A stretch of DNA of 64,000 nt. Origin: Rhizobiaceae bacterium (GTDB lineage: Bacteria > Pseudomonadota > Alphaproteobacteria > Rhizobiales > Rhizobiaceae). Both the position numbers and the translations under genes were made by a program. The notes below the pieces were generated by a model. That model was not told the origin of the DNA. It saw only the letters and a list, made by a program, of their open reading frames with translations, and did not search any database. The number at the start of each line of letters is the position of its first letter. Within the stretch, counting starts at the first letter, position 1. This document shows, in pieces, positions 8,324 to 17,226 of this stretch. Where the stretch lies: positions 1-64,000 of the forward strand of contig JAILWO010000002.1 of NCBI GenBank assembly GCA_025698895.1, given 5' to 3'.

Positions 8324-9772
8324 CTACTGTTTGCGTATGGGAGCGAGCAGATCGAACGGGAGATCGTTGGTCTGGCGTGACGGAACTCGCGGGTAGGTCT
8401 CGGTCGGAGCCGGCTCGGGAACGTTGAATTCCGTACGGGCGTAGGCTTCGGACTGTTTGGCGCTCTGCAAGTTCATCGTCTTCAGAAGTGTTCCCGTCGC
8501 CGCCAGCAGTCTGTATTCGGCAAAGAGCGCCGCATATTCGGCGGTCTTTGCCAGCACGCTGACATTGTAGCGGGTGTTCTGCGCGCCCAGCACATCAAGC
8601 AAGGAGCGCTGTCCGACGACGAGCTGCTCCCGATACGAATTCACGAGCCGGGCGTTCGTCGCCGACTGGGCGCGCAACGTCTCTGCCAGGTCGGCCTGCC
8701 TCAGGCGCCTGTCCCAGGAGATCTGCACGGCCTCTTCGACTTCGCGGTGGCTTTGATGCAGAACAAGACGCTGCTCGCTGGCGCGGCGGATCTGCTCCTG
8801 CTCATTGGCGATGTCGATTCCACCGCGATACAGATTCCACCTGGCGACGATCCGTGCCTGGAGATCCGAGGTACGCCCCTCGTTCCCATCGATGTCGCTG
8901 CCCGTGCGGGCGCGCCCCTCGGCGACGATCTCGGGATACAACCGCGAACGCGCCGCCTTCACCTGGGCGTCCGCCGCGTTGATGTCGGCATTGGCCACAT
9001 GGATGCGCGGATTGTTGACCCGGCCCAGCCCGATCGCCGCGTCGAGCGTCGGTGGCAGGGCGCCGGCGACCGATGCCGGTCTCGACGGGTTCGAAAGCGG
9101 CTTGCCCACCACCTTGTAGAAGCGGATCTTCGCTGCTTCCAGTTCCTCGGCGGCTTCCTTGAGCCGAGCCTGCGCGGCCAAGAGCCGTTCCTGCGCCTGT
9201 TGACGGTCGGCTTCGGTCAGCGTTCCTGCCGAGATGAGAGAGCCGATATCGCCGAGCATCTGCTGGTGAAAACCGGTATTCTGCCTCGATTCCTCGACGA
9301 TCTGAGCCTGAAGCAGATATTCGAGATACTCCCGCACCACCTGAAGGGCGATCGATTCCGATCGCTCAAGCACGCGGAAGGACGCGCTGTCGACGCGCGC
9401 CGCCTGACGCTCCAGTTCGGCACGGCGGCCGCCGCCGTTGAACAGTGTTTGCGTGATCGAGATCCCGACATCGGCCGGATAGAGGGGATCATCGTCGATC
9501 CTCAGGCCCCGGCGGGTGGAGTTGTCCAATCCTCGGGCGCCTGCCGAGGCCTCGAGATCGATGCTCGGAAGATACAGCCCCCTTGCCTGTCGCAGCTCGA
9601 ATTCGATCGCCTCGCGGTTCTCGACGGCCTGGCCGATCTCGGGGTTCGATTCCAGCGCCACGGCCATGGCTTCCTTCAGGGAGAGGGCGCCGGCTGGGCT
9701 GGTGGAAAATATCGTGCCCGCCATCAGGGCGGTTGCGCAAAGACGCGTTACAGAAAACCGCTTAAAGGTCAT
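8324..9772 (-). CDS. TolC-family outer-membrane channel of type I secretion
   Basis: The 482-residue protein starts at ATG 9772 with a Sec signal peptide (MTFKRFSVTRLCATALMAG...SPAGALS). Two outer-membrane efflux-protein repeats follow: SLKEAMAVALESNPEIGQAVENREA opens the first and LDAAIGLGRVNNPRIHVANADI the second, with long coiled helices. It resembles the TolC/AggA/LapE group. It forms the outer-membrane tunnel for the adjacent exporter. Because the second exporter (10578-14109) has no TolC of its own here, this channel may serve both systems, which is inference. A longer frame extends to 10003 but begins far upstream of the signal peptide. Confidence 0.88.
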   Translation of the reverse strand: MTFKRFSVTRLCATALMAGTIFSTSPAGALSLKEAMAVALESNPEIGQAVENREAIEFELRQARGLYLPSIDLEASAGARGLDNSTRRGLRIDDDPLYPADVGISITQTLFNGGGRRAELERQAARVDSASFRVLERSESIALQVVREYLEYLLQAQIVEESRQNTGFHQQMLGDIGSLISAGTLTEADRQQAQERLLAAQARLKEAAEELEAAKIRFYKVVGKPLSNPSRPASVAGALPPTLDAAIGLGRVNNPRIHVANADINAADAQVKAARSRLYPEIVAEGRARTGSDIDGNEGRTSDLQARIVARWNLYRGGIDIANEQEQIRRASEQRLVLHQSHREVEEAVQISWDRRLRQADLAETLRAQSATNARLVNSYREQLVVGQRSLLDVLGAQNTRYNVSVLAKTAEYAALFAEYRLLAATGTLLKTMNLQSAKQSEAYARTEFNVPEPAPTETYPRVPSRQTNDLPFDLLAPIRKQ

Positions 9773-10224
9773 GTCCCCCAACCCCGAAACCTGCGCAGGC
9801 GCACGCGATAGTACAACGAATTCACCCCATCCACTTGGTATATTAGTATAGAGTGTCCCAACCGCTGCTGCACAGGCAAATGACACGAGGCCTCCCGTAT
9901 TGCAGCGGAAAGCGGTTCTTTTCCGTCCAATGTTGCCCCTTTGCCACTGTCTGCAACCAGAGCAGCGTGGCCAAACGGCAACGCAGCCTGTGCATATTAG
10001 CACATAATTAACCAGCCGCTCTCGCCAAGCCTTCCACGGCCCAGGGGGATTGTCGACAGTGCCGGACCAACGGGCGGCGGTTGACGGAAAGCGAAAGCGG
10101 CCTCGGCGCGGACGGCTCCCGGCCAGTTCATCGGGCTGGGAAAATGCCTTCGAGCACGGGGTTTCATCGATCTTGCCGCGGCACCGTTCCTTACTGGATA
10201 ATTCTTGGTTGCTGACGGATTTCG
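9773..10224. other. 452-bp intergenic region upstream of the tolC-like gene
   Basis: No supported gene. The centre (about 9830-9860) is AT-rich and is the likely minus-strand promoter region for the tolC-like gene. A single TTAACC half-site occurs near 10007, without a partner at CtrA spacing. Confidence 0.45.
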
Positions 10225-10572
10225 ATGCCGGCTCATTTTCTGCAGTTGCTTCTTTTCATTGCCGCGACTCAGGCGGGACAATTGGATCTGCCGCCTGACC
10301 GCTACGAAACGCTGGAAAATGAATGGATATCTTGCGTGGAGACCCTTGCGCAGGAGGCGGGACTGAAGACCGACATGAAGGTCGGGCACATCGTGCGCGG
10401 CGTGCTCGAAGCTTGCGAGCCGCAAGAGCAGGCGCTCTATGAACATCTGGCCCGAGACGAGGCCCGCGAATGGAGGGAACGGCTCGATCAACGAGTCTTT
10501 CCTGCCATCAGGCGTCGGCTGTCCGACCGCATCATCATGACCGTGCTGCATGCCAGGGTCAGCCGTCGCTGA
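10225..10572 (+). CDS. Small hypothetical protein with possible signal peptide
   Basis: The 115-residue product begins MPAHFLQLLLFIAATQAGQ, a plausible export signal, followed by a mostly helical, charged region. It has two cysteines (WISCVETL and VLEACEP) that could form a disulfide. I do not recognise a family. It is the only plus-strand gene between the two type I secretion loci and converges on the HlyD gene with a five-base gap. Its codon use looks protein-like (regular third-position GC), but coding status rests on that alone. Confidence 0.5.
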   Translation: MPAHFLQLLLFIAATQAGQLDLPPDRYETLENEWISCVETLAQEAGLKTDMKVGHIVRGVLEACEPQEQALYEHLARDEAREWRERLDQRVFPAIRRRLSDRIIMTVLHARVSRR

Positions 10573-10577
10573 CGGCC

Positions 10578-12320
10578 CTACCTTTGCCGGAAGGCGCTGT
10601 TGAAGGAGGTGGTCAGCGGACCAAGCAGGTAATCCAGCGCGGTGCGTTCCTGCGTCGTGATCATCACGGTGGCGGGCATACCCGGATAAAGCTGGATTTC
10701 AGGGCTGGCCGCCAGTTCTTCGTCGTCGACGTCTACCACGGCGGCATAATAGGCAAGGCCGGTCCGCTCGTCGGTCAGACGGTCGGCGGAGACTTCGGTC
10801 ACGGTGCCGTGGATAACAGGCGTAATGCGCTGCTTGTACGAGGTGAAGTGGATCTCGGCCGCCATGCCGGGGCCGATCTCGGCGATGTCCTCGAGCCGGA
10901 CCTTGGCTTCGACGACAAGCGAGGTTTCCTCCGGGACGATGTCCATGATCCGCTCGCCGGGCCGAATGACGCCGCCCACTGAGAAGACGGCCAGATCGAC
11001 GACCTTGCCCGCATAAGGCGAGCGGATCGCGTTTCGGTCTAGCACGTTGGCCGCGTTTCGCAGTCTGGGCTCCACGTCGAGAAGCCTTGCTTGCAGATCA
11101 CGTAGCGCGGCCGTCACCTCGGCCGATCTGTCCTTGTGCAATTGCGCGGACTGCTCGGACACTTCGCCGAGGGCCTGTTTGGCCGAAGCGATCGCGGCTC
11201 CGGTGCTCGCGATTTCGCCCTGAAGGCCCGCGGCGCTCCTTTGGAGCTGCAGGACCCGCGGCTTTGTTATAAGACCTCTTGTCAGAAGCTCGGCGAGGCT
11301 CTCCAGTTCCGACTGCACGGAGGCAAGCTGAACTTCCAGCGCCGCCTGCTGAGCCCTGTAGCCTGCTATCTGCTCATCCAGTTGCGCGGCGCGCTGCTTC
11401 AGCACGAGTTCCATGCCCTGCGTCGCTGTCCGTCGGCTGGCGAATTCCTTCTTCTGCCCCTCGATTGCCGTGACCACGAACGGCTCGGTGCTGGCCGACA
11501 GATCGGGCGGAAATTCCACGTCATTCCTGCGGTCGAACTCGGCCTGGAGCCGCGCCTCCGTCGCGCGCAGCACGGCATGTTGCTGCAACAGCACGTCGTA
11601 TTCGGCCCGCGTCCTGCTGTCGTCGAGCACGATCAGCACATCACCGGTCTGGACGCGCGACCCTTCCTGAACCCGAATTTCGCTGACCGTGCCGCCTTCG
11701 AAATGCTGGACGCTCTTGCGATTGCCCTCGACCTTGACGAGCGCCTCGCCGACGACCGCTCCATTCAGCGGCGCGGTCGCCGCCCAGGTGCCGAAGCCGC
11801 CAAAGAAGACGAGCAACGTCGCCCAGCCGGCCAGTATGGCCCCGCGTGCGGAATCGCTCGGCCGCTCGACCTCCTCCGCCCGTGGCGGTTGCCGGCCTTC
11901 GTAGATTGTAAGCGCCCGGCTTTGCGATGGCGTGTGTCGGGGCGCGCGCCGCAGCAGGGAATGCAGAAGGCCGAGAAAGCAGAACAGCGCCAGGCCCGCT
12001 ATCGAGGCCAGCACCCATTCGGGGACCGGCTCCGCCGAAGCCGCGAGCAGGTGCCAGTGCTCGAAAAAGACAGAGGCTCCGGAGGCCAATGACCTGCCGG
12101 CGGCCGTGGCGGCGAACGAGTTGGCCCAGGCCTGCATCGCCTCGCGGAGCGGCATCAGCGCCTCGGCGACGGGGCCGCCCGAAAAGTCAGGCGTGAGCGG
12201 TGCGAGCAGGGTGCCCAGGCGGCCTCGACCGGCCTCGTAGGCCGCCCAGGCGAGCATTGCCGCGACCAGTCCCATGACGGACAGGCGCAGGAAGCCGGTG
12301 GAGGTTCGGTCAGCGCGCAT
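10578..12320 (-). CDS. HlyD-family adaptor of type I secretion system 2, with extended membrane N-terminus
   Basis: The 580-residue protein starts at ATG 12320, overlapping the ABC gene by 11 bases. The C-terminal 400 residues are a canonical PrtE/HlyD adaptor: membrane helix at 161-182, lipoyl half (GGTVSEIRVQEGSRVQTGDVLI), coiled coil, and closing beta-barrel ending YPGMPATVMITTQERTALDYLLGPL. Before this lies an unusual extension of about 155 residues with two further hydrophobic helices (about 10-30 and 101-123). Standard adaptors of this family are about 430-480 residues with one helix. It works with the ABC exporter upstream, and the cargo is probably the product of 14242-15168. Confidence 0.85.
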   Translation of the reverse strand: MRADRTSTGFLRLSVMGLVAAMLAWAAYEAGRGRLGTLLAPLTPDFSGGPVAEALMPLREAMQAWANSFAATAAGRSLASGASVFFEHWHLLAASAEPVPEWVLASIAGLALFCFLGLLHSLLRRAPRHTPSQSRALTIYEGRQPPRAEEVERPSDSARGAILAGWATLLVFFGGFGTWAATAPLNGAVVGEALVKVEGNRKSVQHFEGGTVSEIRVQEGSRVQTGDVLIVLDDSRTRAEYDVLLQQHAVLRATEARLQAEFDRRNDVEFPPDLSASTEPFVVTAIEGQKKEFASRRTATQGMELVLKQRAAQLDEQIAGYRAQQAALEVQLASVQSELESLAELLTRGLITKPRVLQLQRSAAGLQGEIASTGAAIASAKQALGEVSEQSAQLHKDRSAEVTAALRDLQARLLDVEPRLRNAANVLDRNAIRSPYAGKVVDLAVFSVGGVIRPGERIMDIVPEETSLVVEAKVRLEDIAEIGPGMAAEIHFTSYKQRITPVIHGTVTEVSADRLTDERTGLAYYAAVVDVDDEELAASPEIQLYPGMPATVMITTQERTALDYLLGPLTTSFNSAFRQR

Positions 12321-14109
12321 GGCCGGTCGCCGCATCGGCGGGCGCCTCCTCGTCGTCGACGGATTGATCGGGCAGCACATCGGGTTTCGTGCTCGGCGCG
12401 CGTCGTGCTGTATCCGCGGAAACCGGGCGGGTCAGCTTCGAAACCACCTCGTTGCGCGGGCCGAAAGCCAGAACCATGCCGTCGCGCAGCGCCAGGATCT
12501 TGTCGACGGCACCAAGGGTCCCCATTCGGTGGGAGATGACAATGACCGTCGTGCCGCGCTCCTTGAGCAGGCCGATGCAGTCGGCGAGCGCGTTGTCTCC
12601 CTCGACATCGAGATTGGAGTTCGGCTCGTCGAGGATGACGAGGCTGGGATTGCCGAACACCGCGCGCGCCAGCCCAAGCCGCTGCCGCATGCCGCCGGAA
12701 ATGCCGGCGCCGCCCTCGCCGATGCGGGTATCGTAGCCATCGGGAAGACGCAGGATCATGTCATGAACCCCTGCGAGCTGTGCTGCCTCGATCACCGCGG
12801 CGTCGGCGTTCTCCTGAAAGCGGCTGATATTGGCGGCCACCGTATCCGCGAAGAGCTCGATGTCTTGCGGCAGGTAGCCGAGATAGCGGCCGAGCGATTC
12901 GCGTGGCCAGCGCGCGACGTCCGCGCCGTCGAGCCGCACGGCACCCGTCATCGGCGACAACACGCCGACGACCTGTCTGGCCAGGGTCGATTTGCCCGCG
13001 CCGGACGGGCCGATGACACCGACCACCTCGCCCGCGTCGAGGCTGAACGAGACGTTGCGCAGGATCGGCTTGGGATTGCCGGACGCGGCGTAGGTCAGCC
13101 CCTCGACGGAAAGTGCTCCCCGGGGGCGAGGCAGGTTGAGCGATGGCGCGCGCGGCGGTGTCGCCGCGAGCAGGTCGCGCACGCGTCTCCAGGCCGCGCG
13201 GGCCGAGACGATGTTGCGCCAGTTGCCCACCACCTGTTCGACCGGCTGCAGGGCCCGCCCCAGCAGCAGCATGCCGGCGAACATGATGCCGGCGGACGCC
13301 ATGCGTTCGATCACCAGATAGGCGCCGAGCCCCAGGATGAGCGATTGCATCGCCATGCGCAGGAACTTGATCAGGCTGGTCATGGTGCCGGAGCGGTCCG
13401 CGGCCTCGACCTGACGCGCGATGTGGCGGTCGCGGTCGCGGCTCCAGCGCTTCAGCAGACCACCGGTCATCCCCATCGCCTGCACGACCTCGGCGTTGCG
13501 CAGGCTCATCTCGGTGAAGCCGTAATTGCGCATGGCGGCGTCGTTGGCTTCCTTCTGGGGTCCGCGCACGAACCATTCGTTGAGCAGCGCCATGAATCCG
13601 AGGATGATCGCCGAGCAAAGCGCGAAAAGGCCGAGCCAGGGATGCAGGACGTAGAGCACGAGGATGTAAACCGGCGCCCAGGGCAGGTCGAAGACCGCGC
13701 TGATGCCCGCCCCGCCGACGAACTGGCGGAACGTATCGAAATCGCGCAACGGCTGACTGCCGGCGCTTCCCGTGCGTTCCAGCGTGGCTGCAACCACCCG
13801 ACCCGCGAGCTGCCGGTCAAGACGCACGCCGGCTCGGGCAAGCACCCGCCCGCGGACTATGTCCAGCGCGGCAAGCGCCATGAAGGCCAGAAGGAGGGCG
13901 ACCGTCAGCATCACCAGCGTCGTCACGCTGCCCGACGAGACTACGCGGTCATAGACCTGCAGCATGTAGAGCGGTGCCGCGAGATAGAGCAGATTGATGC
14001 CGAGGCTGAACAGGGCCGCGGTGACGAAATAGCCGCGGGCGGACAGGAACACCGAGTGAATTTCCTGGGGCCTTCTGGTCGACACGTTAGTCTCCCCGGT
14101 CCGCTTCAT
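12310..14109 (-). CDS. PrtD-family type I secretion ABC permease/ATPase
   Basis: The 599-residue exporter has an ABC transmembrane domain (residues about 25-305) and a nucleotide-binding domain with Walker A GPSGAGKS (367-374), signature SGGMRQ (471-476), Walker B LVILDEP (490-496) and H-loop SHR. It lacks a C39 domain, which places it in the PrtD/HasD class for small substrates. The acidic tail after residue 560 is unusual but short. ATG 14109 lies 132 bases after the cargo stop, with a strong hairpin between. The HlyD gene overlaps its end, so the two are translationally coupled. Confidence 0.9.
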   Translation of the reverse strand: MKRTGETNVSTRRPQEIHSVFLSARGYFVTAALFSLGINLLYLAAPLYMLQVYDRVVSSGSVTTLVMLTVALLLAFMALAALDIVRGRVLARAGVRLDRQLAGRVVAATLERTGSAGSQPLRDFDTFRQFVGGAGISAVFDLPWAPVYILVLYVLHPWLGLFALCSAIILGFMALLNEWFVRGPQKEANDAAMRNYGFTEMSLRNAEVVQAMGMTGGLLKRWSRDRDRHIARQVEAADRSGTMTSLIKFLRMAMQSLILGLGAYLVIERMASAGIMFAGMLLLGRALQPVEQVVGNWRNIVSARAAWRRVRDLLAATPPRAPSLNLPRPRGALSVEGLTYAASGNPKPILRNVSFSLDAGEVVGVIGPSGAGKSTLARQVVGVLSPMTGAVRLDGADVARWPRESLGRYLGYLPQDIELFADTVAANISRFQENADAAVIEAAQLAGVHDMILRLPDGYDTRIGEGGAGISGGMRQRLGLARAVFGNPSLVILDEPNSNLDVEGDNALADCIGLLKERGTTVIVISHRMGTLGAVDKILALRDGMVLAFGPRNEVVSKLTRPVSADTARRAPSTKPDVLPDQSVDDEEAPADAATGHAR

Positions 14110-14190
14110 GAGGGGACGCTTCGGTGTCGGTTTGGAACCGAGTACTCATGATCTGAACGCGTCAACGTCGGAGGGAATTTGGACCGCCGC

Positions 14191-14230
14191 GGCGGGAATT
14201 TTCTTTTTAGTACGCAAGAAAATTCCCGCC
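14191..14230 (-). terminator. Perfect 15-bp hairpin between T1SS cargo and exporter genes
   Basis: GGCGGGAATTTTCTT (14191-14205) and its exact reverse complement (14216-14230) flank a 10-base loop. It starts 11 bases after the cargo stop and ends 81 bases before the exporter start. There is no clean T-run beyond the stem on the minus strand, so it may act as an mRNA 3'-end stabiliser or partial terminator rather than a full stop. Confidence 0.6.
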
Positions 14231-14241
14231 TTTGAATTCAA

Positions 14242-15168
14242 CTAGGCGATAGTCCACTCATCATTGGTGGCGTCCCAGTTATAGGCCAAATCGAGTTCCT
14301 TCTGCTCGATTGGATAGTCGGCGATATCGTTTGGTGGCGTATCGGTATCATCGGGATCGTTGTCGAGGTCATACCAAACCTCTCCCGACTGACCGCCCTT
14401 GATGGCGACGCCCACCAGGCTGTCCTTATGCGCGGCCGTGATGGCGCCCTCGCTGACGAGGAAGTTCAGGAAATCGTCCAGGTTGTCGTCCAGATCGTTG
14501 GACAAACCATTGGCGAACCAGTCGGCGAACTCCGAATCGGAACTATAGTTGAACTTGACGGTGAACCAGCCGTCGGGCTCGTTGGAGCCGCCTTTTCCTC
14601 CTGACCCGATGGTAGGAGTTCCCTTGCTGTCGTCCAGAACGTCGTCGTCCCGCCAGTACAGCGTGATGTGAGAGATGGACGGCTGGTCCCATTCCGGGAA
14701 GTGGTCATCCGGCTCCTCGGGGTCTTCCGGCTCGTCGGGCGTAGCCACGCCCTTGATGGATCCTGAGCCGTTCACGCTTGTCGCGCGGACGCCGAAGAAG
14801 TCGATGTCGTCGAGACTGCTAACCCCATTCAGGACGAATGCTTGGGAAGTTTCGCCTTCGGAAACGATGTTGCTGGTCTTCTTCCCGCCAAGCCCGACAT
14901 CGGATAGTTTCTGCGCACCATCCCATTGAACGTTGGTCGTGTTACCGTCTTCATCGGTGTACTGCGAGCCCTCGCCGTTCATGTTGAGATTCTTGTCTGC
15001 CAACTTCTCCGACGGGCCGGAATGGTTATCGTCGCCCCAGTAGAAGGCGTTGAAGTCGGCCCAGCCCTCGGTGACCTTGATTTGAGCGGAGACAACCCCG
15101 TTCTCTTCGGTCAGAATGACCTGGAACTTCAGCCCGTCGAATTCATATGTAAAGATCTTCTCAGCCAC
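14242..15168 (-). CDS. Acidic putative type I secretion cargo, family unknown
   Basis: The 308-residue product starts at GTG 15168, with GGGAG eight bases upstream. It is very acidic, rich in Asp, Gly, Asn and Trp, lacks cysteine and has no Sec signal. It contains a proline/acidic linker near residue 145 (DEPEDPEEPDDHFPEWDQP) that divides it into two beta-rich halves. There are no GGxGxDxxx RTX repeats. The C-terminus (DLAYNWDATNDEWTIA) resembles uncleaved C-terminal type I signals. GC content is visibly lower than in its neighbours. The position directly upstream of a PrtD/PrtE pair is the main argument that it is the secreted substrate; its function is unknown. Confidence 0.65.
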   Translation of the reverse strand: MAEKIFTYEFDGLKFQVILTEENGVVSAQIKVTEGWADFNAFYWGDDNHSGPSEKLADKNLNMNGEGSQYTDEDGNTTNVQWDGAQKLSDVGLGGKKTSNIVSEGETSQAFVLNGVSSLDDIDFFGVRATSVNGSGSIKGVATPDEPEDPEEPDDHFPEWDQPSISHITLYWRDDDVLDDSKGTPTIGSGGKGGSNEPDGWFTVKFNYSSDSEFADWFANGLSNDLDDNLDDFLNFLVSEGAITAAHKDSLVGVAIKGGQSGEVWYDLDNDPDDTDTPPNDIADYPIEQKELDLAYNWDATNDEWTIA

Positions 15169-15555
15169 TTATTTTACTCCCTGCTCACCCTCACGCGCAC
15201 TATCGCGAGCACGTAAGGTGCTCTGAATTTCCACGGTGTCTTCGGACAGGAAGTGCCCCCCCGCCCCCTGCCTGAGCGCAAATCCTTGCGCCTCCCAAGT
15301 GAAATGTTCAATATAACTCCAGATATACACCCTTTATTTACCATCGCGGCAGGTTCAGTTGGGTCTGGCGGCTGGTGCCGCGCCATGGGGAGGAAAAATA
15401 CCTTGGGTTTCCAACAGGTTGCGCGGAAAGTTCGCGTCCGGGGCAGACGTGCTTTTCACCGTGCGAAACCCGGTGCGCCTTAACCAAACATTAGGAAGTT
15501 TTCCGAACGGGCCGCGCGGTCGGCTATCCTGACCGGGACAAGGCGGAGAGGTTTC
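15169..15555. other. 387-bp divergent intergenic region (cargo and histidine kinase promoters)
   Basis: No supported gene. The segment 15300-15345 is AT-rich and is the likely minus-strand promoter for the cargo gene. The segment 15480-15494 holds a near-CtrA motif. A GGAGAGG Shine-Dalgarno-like run at 15545 precedes the kinase frame. Confidence 0.5.
15480..15494. promoter_or_regulatory. Weak CtrA-like motif upstream of the histidine kinase
   Basis: TTAACCAAACATTAG matches TTAA-N7-TTAA at 7 of 8 fixed positions. One mismatch makes a chance occurrence quite possible in a region this size. Confidence 0.2.
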
Positions 15556-17226
15556 CTGAGCGACAACTCGATACAACCAGGCATACCCGCACACTCGCGC
15601 GCGCGGCGTGCTCAACCAAAATGGCTGAACCGCTTCTACTCCATCGGCCCGTGGTCGATGCTTGCCTTGGCGCGTCTCTTCCTGGGGGTGTTCGCGCTTC
15701 TGTCGGTTGTCGTCGATCCCGACCAGCCAACCCATGCGCAGGATCTCGCTTACGCGCTACTTGTCGCCTATGTCGCTTACGCGGCCGTGCTGGTTGCCGC
15801 GTCGATGCGGTTTTCGCCGCGCCGCGTGACGGAACTGACGACCCACGCGGTCGACGTCACCTTTTTCAGCCTTCTGATCTATCTCACCGACGGCCCGGTC
15901 AGCCCGTTCTTCGTCTATTTCAGTTTCGTGCTTTTCTCGGCGACGATGCGCTGGGGCTGGCGCGGCGCCATTGTTACCACCTCGGCGACTGTCCTTATCT
16001 TCGTGGCGATCATCCTTTTTTCGGATGCCGCCCTCATGGACCATATCGACCGCTCGATCATCCGGATCGTGTTCCTCATCACCGCCGGCGTGCTGTTCTC
16101 TTATTTCGGCGGCATCGTCGAGCGGGCACGCCTGCGCCTGGCAAGGCTCGCGGCCTGGCCCGCCGGTTCCGTCTCCACCACGCGAATGCCCGCCTTCGAG
16201 CCGATCCTCGGGCACGCCGCCTCGACCATGGGCGCAGCCCGCCTCCTGGTGGTCTGGGAGAATGAATTGGAACCTCGACTGCATATGGCGGAGTTCCAGG
16301 ATGGCGGCGTCAACCTCGCCAGCTTGGACGGGGGGTTCGCCAATGCCGGCGAATTTCCGCTCCGCGCAGTCCTGCTCGGGCCGACGACCACGCTTCCGCC
16401 GCCGTTGCCGACCTTGCTGGGGGAACGTGGCATACGCCACGCCATCCTGGCGCCGCTTTCAGGTTCCTCGCTAAAGGGCGTCGTCCTTTTCATTGGCGAT
16501 GGGCCGCTGGGCAGGGACCTTCTGCCTCTTGCCAATATCGCCGCCATGCGCATCGGTGCCGAGATAGAGCAACACAATCTCAGGCTGAGGTTTATCGACG
16601 CCGCCGCCACCGAGGAGCGAGCACGGCTGGCACGCGACATTCACGACGATCTCCTGCAAACGCTGACGGCGGTGTCGTTGCAGCTGAGGGCCCTTGAGCC
16701 GCAACTGGCGCCGGGGCAGGGCGGGCAGCTCGCGCGCATCCGCCAATTGCTCTCGGACCAGCAGGGACGCCTACGCTGGCTCGTGACGGAAATGCGCAGC
16801 GGCCGGTCGCCATCGGGAGAGTTCGCGGTGGCGCTGGAGCTTTCCACTCTGCTTCGCAAGACGGATGCGCAGTGGCATTGCACCACGGCGCTTTCGGTCC
16901 AGCCCGCGGGGTTGACGGTAGGGGAAAGGGAAGGCAAGGCCCTGTCGATGCTCGTGGCCGAAGCGGTCGCCAACGGCGTGCGCCATGGCGAAGCGTCCGA
17001 TATCGCGGTCAATGTCGATTCCGACGGCAAAATGCTGACCTTGCGCATAAGCGACAACGGCTCCGGCGACCGATCCCTGCGCGGGACGTTTGATCACGAG
17101 ACGGTCATGAGCAGGAAGCTGGGCTCCGCTTCCCTGCGCGAGCGGGTGCGGGACCTCGGATGGAGCATGAAGCTATCGAGCGAGCGGCAGGGGCTGGAAA
17201 TAGAGATCGAGGCCCCTCTGCAATGA
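15556..17226 (+). CDS. NarX/DegS-type membrane sensor histidine kinase (HisKA_3)
   Basis: The first in-frame ATG (15658) falls inside what looks like family sequence (PKWLNRFYSIGPWSMLALARL). I therefore place the start at CTG 15556 behind GGAGAGG, with ATG 15658 as the fallback. The N-terminus holds about five or six membrane helices (sensor), then a GAF-like linker. The dimerisation domain has the phospho-acceptor His in ERARLARDIHDDLLQTL (His329 counted from ATG 15658). The ATPase domain shows N-box VAEAVANGVRHGEAS and G-box ISDNGSG. Its stop overlaps the response-regulator start (ATGA). It is divergent from the T1SS cargo gene, which makes that operon a candidate target. The signal is unknown. 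Confidence 0.85.
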   Translation: MSDNSIQPGIPAHSRARRAQPKWLNRFYSIGPWSMLALARLFLGVFALLSVVVDPDQPTHAQDLAYALLVAYVAYAAVLVAASMRFSPRRVTELTTHAVDVTFFSLLIYLTDGPVSPFFVYFSFVLFSATMRWGWRGAIVTTSATVLIFVAIILFSDAALMDHIDRSIIRIVFLITAGVLFSYFGGIVERARLRLARLAAWPAGSVSTTRMPAFEPILGHAASTMGAARLLVVWENELEPRLHMAEFQDGGVNLASLDGGFANAGEFPLRAVLLGPTTTLPPPLPTLLGERGIRHAILAPLSGSSLKGVVLFIGDGPLGRDLLPLANIAAMRIGAEIEQHNLRLRFIDAAATEERARLARDIHDDLLQTLTAVSLQLRALEPQLAPGQGGQLARIRQLLSDQQGRLRWLVTEMRSGRSPSGEFAVALELSTLLRKTDAQWHCTTALSVQPAGLTVGEREGKALSMLVAEAVANGVRHGEASDIAVNVDSDGKMLTLRISDNGSGDRSLRGTFDHETVMSRKLGSASLRERVRDLGWSMKLSSERQGLEIEIEAPLQ

